A stretch of DNA of 64,000 nucleotides, taken from positions 119,264 to 183,263 of the forward strand of contig NZ_AUBR01000001.1 in NCBI RefSeq assembly GCF_000429345.1, read 5' to 3'. The position numbers and the translations under genes were made by a program. Below are positions 60,490-64,000 of this stretch, in pieces. This DNA is from Desulfovirgula thermocuniculi DSM 16036 (GTDB lineage Bacteria > Bacillota > Desulfotomaculia > Desulfotomaculales > Desulfovirgulaceae). Numbering within the stretch: the stretch's first letter is position 1; each line of letters opens with the position of its first letter. Under the pieces are notes generated by a model. That model did no database searches and was not told where the DNA came from. It saw only the letters and a program-made list of their open reading frames with translations.

Positions 60490-61926
60490 ATGCAAGCTAA
60501 CCAGCAGGGTGGCTTCATGAGGGTTCTTTCCCGGGGCGACGTGCTGGCCCTCTCTTTCGGGGCAATGATTGGCTGGGGTTGGGTCGTCCTGACCGGCTCC
60601 TGGATAAAAGAGGGTGGCTCCCTGGGGGCGATGCTGGCCTTCCTGATCGGGAGCATCATGGTTATTTTTGTGGGTCTGGCTTATGCCGAACTGACCCCGG
60701 CCATGCCCAAATGTGGCGGAGAGCACGTCTTCAGCTACCGCGCCATGGGTGTTACGGGATCATTTATCTGCACGTGGGCCATTATTCTAGGCTATGTATC
60801 CGTAGTGGCATTTGAAGCGGTGGCCCTGCCCACCGTGCTGGAGTACCTGTTCCCTAACTACAAGCAGGGCTATCTCTGGACCGTAGCAGGGTGGGACGTC
60901 TATGCAACGTGGGTAGCAGTGGGTGTGATCGGTTCTGTTATCCTTACGGTGATCAACTACTTGGGGATAAGACCGGCAGCATTTTTGCAAAATATTTTAA
61001 CTGTTATGATTGGCATAGTTGGCCTTATGCTTCTTGGCGGAGGGTTGTTCAGTGGAGATACGGCAAATATGCAGCCATTTTTTAGCAACGGCTTAAAGGG
61101 CCTTTTTGCGGTTTTGATTATGACACCTTTTATGTTTGTCGGCTTTGACGTGATTCCTCAAGCGGCGGAAGAAATTAAAATCCCCTTCAAAACTATAGGG
61201 AAAATTCTCATTTTCTCCGTATTCTTGGCCGCATTTTGGTATATGATGGTCATCTTTGCGGTTTCGCGTGCCCTTCCCCTCGAGCAGGCCGCGTCCTCCA
61301 AGCTTCCTACTGCGGATGCGATGGCCGCTTTGTTTGGGGGGAGCTGGGCGGCAAAATTGCTCATCCTGGGAGGTATAGCCGGAATCCTTACCAGCTGGAA
61401 CAGTTTTTACATCGGCGCCAGCCGCGCTATATATGCCATGGCCCATGCCAGGATGTTGCCCGGGTTTTTAGGTGTACTTCACCCCAAGTATAAGACACCT
61501 TCCAACGCCATTCTCTTAATCGGCCTGTTTTCAGTAATGGCCCCCCTGTTCGGGCGCAAAATGCTGGTGTGGCTGGTGGATGCCGGTAGCCTGGGCATTG
61601 TCATCGCTTGGTCGATGGTTTCCCTTTCGTTTTTAATCTTAAGGTACCGCGAACCGGAAATGAAACGACCCTTTGTGGTCCCCAATGGCAAGCTTGTTGG
61701 TTATTTGGCTACCGTACTCAGCATAGGCATGATCCTTTTGTACATGCCGGGGACGCCCTCGGCACTGGTGTGGCCGTACGAATGGCTGATTTTTCTCGGG
61801 TGGTCGCTGCTGGGAATAGTCTTTTACATTTGGGCACGCATCTCCTACGGCAATGTGGCCGATGAGATTATGCGCCAGGTGGTCCTTCGCGAAGAGCGCG
61901 AAGATGGCATATCGCAGAGTGCATAA
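60490..61926 (+). CDS. Amino acid permease, APC superfamily
   Basis: The 478-residue membrane protein has twelve hydrophobic segments and the APC start Ala-Leu-Ser-Phe-Gly-Ala-Met-Ile-Gly-Trp-Gly-Trp near 20-31, the substrate-binding loop of TM1, and Phe-Val-Gly-Phe-Asp near 218. It probably imports an amino acid used by gdhA or the aminotransferase downstream; the substrate is not clear. AGGAAAGGGG precedes the ATG. Confidence 0.88.
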   Translation: MQANQQGGFMRVLSRGDVLALSFGAMIGWGWVVLTGSWIKEGGSLGAMLAFLIGSIMVIFVGLAYAELTPAMPKCGGEHVFSYRAMGVTGSFICTWAIILGYVSVVAFEAVALPTVLEYLFPNYKQGYLWTVAGWDVYATWVAVGVIGSVILTVINYLGIRPAAFLQNILTVMIGIVGLMLLGGGLFSGDTANMQPFFSNGLKGLFAVLIMTPFMFVGFDVIPQAAEEIKIPFKTIGKILIFSVFLAAFWYMMVIFAVSRALPLEQAASSKLPTADAMAALFGGSWAAKLLILGGIAGILTSWNSFYIGASRAIYAMAHARMLPGFLGVLHPKYKTPSNAILLIGLFSVMAPLFGRKMLVWLVDAGSLGIVIAWSMVSLSFLILRYREPEMKRPFVVPNGKLVGYLATVLSIGMILLYMPGTPSALVWPYEWLIFLGWSLLGIVFYIWARISYGNVADEIMRQVVLREEREDGISQSA

Positions 61927-61956
61927 GGCTATCATGGCAAAGGAGGCGCTTGAAGA

Positions 61957-63276
61957 ATGCATTCCGTGCCCGGTCCTCAATCCAGTGCTATTTTAGAAAA
62001 AAAGAACAAATACGTTGCCCGCGGCATTTCCAATGTTGCCCCTATTTTTATTGCTGAGGCCAAGGGTGCCCTGGTAAAGGACGTGGATGGAAACGAGTAC
62101 ATTGATTTCTACGGCGGCATTGGTACCTTAAATGCCGGCCACTGCCCGGAGCCGGTGGTGGCTGCTATTAAGAGCCAGGCCGAAAAGCTTCTGCACTCGT
62201 GCTTTATGGTGACCATGTACGAGGGTTATGTAAACCTGGCCGAAAGGCTTGCCGGGATGTGTCCCGTGAAGGGCGAGAGCAAGAAAGTGATGCTTGCCAA
62301 CAGCGGGGCAGAGGCCGTGGAAAACGCCGTAAAGATTGCCAGGTCTTACGCTGGGAGGCCCGGCATCATTGCCTTTGAGTGCGCCTTTCACGGGCGGACG
62401 TACATGGCCATGACCTTGACCAGCAAGGTCAAACCGTACAAGTTCGGGTTTGGTCCCTTCGTGCCGGAGGTATACAAGGTTCCTTCTGCCTACTGCTACC
62501 GCTGCTACTTCAACTCTACTTACCCGGGGTGCGGTCTGCACTGCCTGGAGAACTTCGAGCGCTTCTTTGCCGCCGAAGTGGCGCCGGAAAACATAGCCGC
62601 CGTCATTGTGGAACCGGTGCAGGGCGAAGGCGGCTTCATTGTGCCGCCGCCGGAATTTCTGCCGGGCCTGCAGGGAATATGCGAAAAATATGGAATTACC
62701 TTTATAGTTGACGAAGTGCAGACCGGCTTTGGCCGCACCGGCAGGATGTTTGCCGTGGAACACTGGGGCGTGCAGCCGGATCTCATGACCCTGGCCAAGT
62801 CCATTGCTTCCGGCATGCCCTTAAGCGCAGTGGTAGGCCGGGCGGAGGTCATGGATGCGCCGGACCCCGGCCATATCGGCGGCACTTTCGGCGGCAACCC
62901 CGTCTCCTGCGCGGCAGCCCTGGCCACCATTGAATACATCCAGGAGCAGCGGCTGGCGGAGCGGGCCGCTCGCATTGGGGAGGTAGCCCTGAAGCGACTG
63001 CGGGCCATGCAGGAAAAGTACCGGCTCATTGGGGATGTGCGCGGCCTGGGGGCTATGGTGGCCATGGAGCTGGTCAAGGACAGGAAGACCAAGGAGCCGG
63101 CAAAAGACGAAACCAAGCTCATTATTGAAGAATGTTATAGGCGCGGCCTCCTGGTTATCAGTGCGGGCATCTTTAGCAACGTAATCCGCCTGCTCGTGCC
63201 GCTGGTTATCACAGATGAGCAGCTGGATGCGGGGCTGGGCATCTTGGAAGAGGTAATGGCCAGGGTAAGCGGTTGA
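61957..63276 (+). CDS. Class III aminotransferase (4-aminobutyrate type)
   Basis: The 439-residue PLP enzyme has the class III signature: Asn-Ser-Gly-Ala-Glu-Ala-Val-Glu-Asn near 112, His-Gly-Arg-Thr-Tyr near 147, Asp-Glu-Val-Gln-Thr-Gly-Phe-Gly-Arg-Thr near 252 and the PLP Lys in Thr-Leu-Ala-Lys-Ser-Ile near 278. A Cys-rich insert (Cys-Tyr-Arg-Cys...Cys-Gly-Leu-His-Cys) after residue 175 is known from some GABA/ornithine-type transaminases. Coupled with the permease and an aldehyde oxidoreductase, it could convert an omega-amino acid to an aldehyde. AAAGGAGG before the ATG. Confidence 0.88.
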   Translation: MHSVPGPQSSAILEKKNKYVARGISNVAPIFIAEAKGALVKDVDGNEYIDFYGGIGTLNAGHCPEPVVAAIKSQAEKLLHSCFMVTMYEGYVNLAERLAGMCPVKGESKKVMLANSGAEAVENAVKIARSYAGRPGIIAFECAFHGRTYMAMTLTSKVKPYKFGFGPFVPEVYKVPSAYCYRCYFNSTYPGCGLHCLENFERFFAAEVAPENIAAVIVEPVQGEGGFIVPPPEFLPGLQGICEKYGITFIVDEVQTGFGRTGRMFAVEHWGVQPDLMTLAKSIASGMPLSAVVGRAEVMDAPDPGHIGGTFGGNPVSCAAALATIEYIQEQRLAERAARIGEVALKRLRAMQEKYRLIGDVRGLGAMVAMELVKDRKTKEPAKDETKLIIEECYRRGLLVISAGIFSNVIRLLVPLVITDEQLDAGLGILEEVMARVSG

Positions 63277-63301
63277 AAAGTTTGGGATGGGCGGTGAACA
63301 C

Positions 63302-64000
63302 ATGCGCGGCTTTTACGGGCGCGTTTTGCACGTGGACCTCACGGAAAAGAGCTGGCGGGTAGAAGAGCTGCCGGCGGAAGTTACGGCCCACTACCTGGGG
63401 GGCAAGGGCCTGGGCACCCACCTCATGCTAGAACACATCCCGCCGGGGGCCGACCCCCTGGGCCCGGAAAACTGCCTCATCTTTGCCGTCGGGCCCCTCA
63501 CCGGCACCATCATGCCCGGCTCCAACCGCATCGGCGCCTTTGCCAAATCCCCCTTGACCGACTTCTACGGCGAATCCTACGCCGGAGGCAGCGTGGGGGC
63601 GGCCTTAAAGCAGACCGGCTACGACGCCGTCGTCATCCGGGGCCGGGCGGAAAAGCCCACGCTGCTAGAAATAAGCGACCGGGGCGTAACCTTTCACGAC
63701 GCCGCGGACCTCTGGGGCAAAGACACCTACACCGCCGAGGACATGGCCCTGGCCAGGGTGGGCGTCAAGGGGGCCCAGGCGGCGGTCATCGGCCCGGCGG
63801 GGGAAAACCTCGTCAAATACGCCTGCATAGAAAACAACTACTGGCGCTCCCTGGGCCGGGTAGGCATGGGCGCGGTCATGGGCGCCAAAAAGCTCAAGGC
63901 CGTCGTCTTCCACGGCGGGGCGCAATGCGAGCCGGCCGACCCCGCAGGATTAAAGGAAATTGTCGCCAAGCTGGCCCAAAAAGCCAAAGACAACCCCGGC
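63302..64000 (+). CDS. Aldehyde:ferredoxin oxidoreductase, N-terminal part
   Basis: The gene runs off the right edge; 233 residues are visible. The start Met-Arg-Gly-Phe-Tyr-Gly-Arg-Val-Leu-His-Val-Asp-Leu and the Gly-Gly-Lys-Gly-Leu-Gly block near 40, followed by a Gly-Pro-Leu-Thr-Gly-Thr near 62 and a Gly-Arg-Val-Gly-Met-Gly-Ala-Val-Met-Gly-Ala-Lys near 182, are typical of the tungsten enzyme's first domain. It oxidises aldehydes to acids and reduces ferredoxin. Being next to the aminotransferase, it may take the aldehyde formed by amino-acid breakdown. ATG 63302 with GGTGA upstream. Confidence 0.92.
   Translation, partial: MRGFYGRVLHVDLTEKSWRVEELPAEVTAHYLGGKGLGTHLMLEHIPPGADPLGPENCLIFAVGPLTGTIMPGSNRIGAFAKSPLTDFYGESYAGGSVGAALKQTGYDAVVIRGRAEKPTLLEISDRGVTFHDAADLWGKDTYTAEDMALARVGVKGAQAAVIGPAGENLVKYACIENNYWRSLGRVGMGAVMGAKKLKAVVFHGGAQCEPADPAGLKEIVAKLAQKAKDNPG

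Noticed and set aside
1..64000. CRISPR arrays, rRNA genes, prophage or conjugative modules
   Set aside because: No regularly spaced repeats, no rRNA-like stretches, and no capsid, terminase, integrase or relaxase-like genes were seen.

Overview
The window looks like a chromosomal segment of a GC-rich, anaerobic, probably thermophilic, spore-forming Firmicute (class Clostridia; the gene content recalls the Desulfotomaculum/Moorella/Pelotomaculum neighbourhood). This rests on two CotF-type spore coat genes, several sigma-54 activators with matching -24/-12 promoters, an aldehyde:ferredoxin oxidoreductase, an ADP-forming acyl-CoA synthetase, a glycyl radical enzyme and strong AGGAGG ribosome binding sites with frequent GTG/TTG starts. 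The species is inferred, not identified. No phage, plasmid or CRISPR locus is visible; the only mobile DNA is two copies of one TnpB-only IS200/IS605-type element.

Layout. 0-7.7 kb: lipoprotein start, BON-domain protein, LCP-like and amidase proteins, orphan hisG, the two subunits of an NDP-forming acyl-CoA synthetase, a rhomboid and a phosphate permease. 7.7-12.6 kb: a compact minus-strand cluster built around a protein with two dynamin-type GTPase domains, with three tiny helical proteins, an RMD1/DUF155 protein and a possible membrane-associated hydrolase. 12.6-17.8 kb: tRNA-Leu(GAG), azlCD, TnpB element 1, DUF3795, phosphoesterase, DUF169, a strange tRNA-like sequence and tRNA-Leu(CAA). 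17.8-25.3 kb: CoA-transferase with sigma-54 promoter and activator, NifU, nitrilase-family amidase, YchF, a probable selenoprotein interrupted by an in-frame TGA, a radical SAM protein and two CotF proteins. 25.3-29.2 kb: a carboxyltransferase / enoyl-CoA hydratase / HMG-CoA lyase set that fits the lower leucine (isovalerate) pathway. 29.2-36 kb: ATPase, RmuC, soluble chemoreceptor, coiled-coil exported protein, yybP-ykoY riboswitch plus terC, threonine aldolase and HAD phosphatase. 36-41.2 kb: glycyl radical enzyme with its activase, a CZB fragment and TnpB element 2 (frameshifted).

41.2-64 kb is an amino-acid catabolism block. Alanine: racemase, Na+/alanine symporter, an ACT-PAS-sigma-54 activator and alanine dehydrogenase, with near-perfect sigma-54 promoters before both symporter and dehydrogenase. 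Glycine: a tandem glycine riboswitch, then gcvT, gcvH, gcvPA, gcvPB, two radical SAM proteins resembling the split lipoyl synthase LipS1/LipS2, a LipM-type octanoyltransferase and dihydrolipoyl dehydrogenase. This is a nine-part unit (riboswitch plus eight genes) that would make, lipoylate and run the glycine cleavage system. Glutamate and others: a PAS-PAS-sigma-54 activator, a sigma-54 promoter, glutamate dehydrogenase, an APC permease, a class III aminotransferase and the start of an aldehyde:ferredoxin oxidoreductase.

The most interesting items are the tandem-GTPase operon, the TGA-interrupted thioredoxin-fold gene with a hairpin just after the TGA, the structured leader with terminator before the alanine activator, the insertion of TnpB element 1 inside the loop of an intrinsic terminator, and the bacterial LipS-like pair inside a gcv operon. 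Everything here comes from reading the sequence; no database search or folding program was run.
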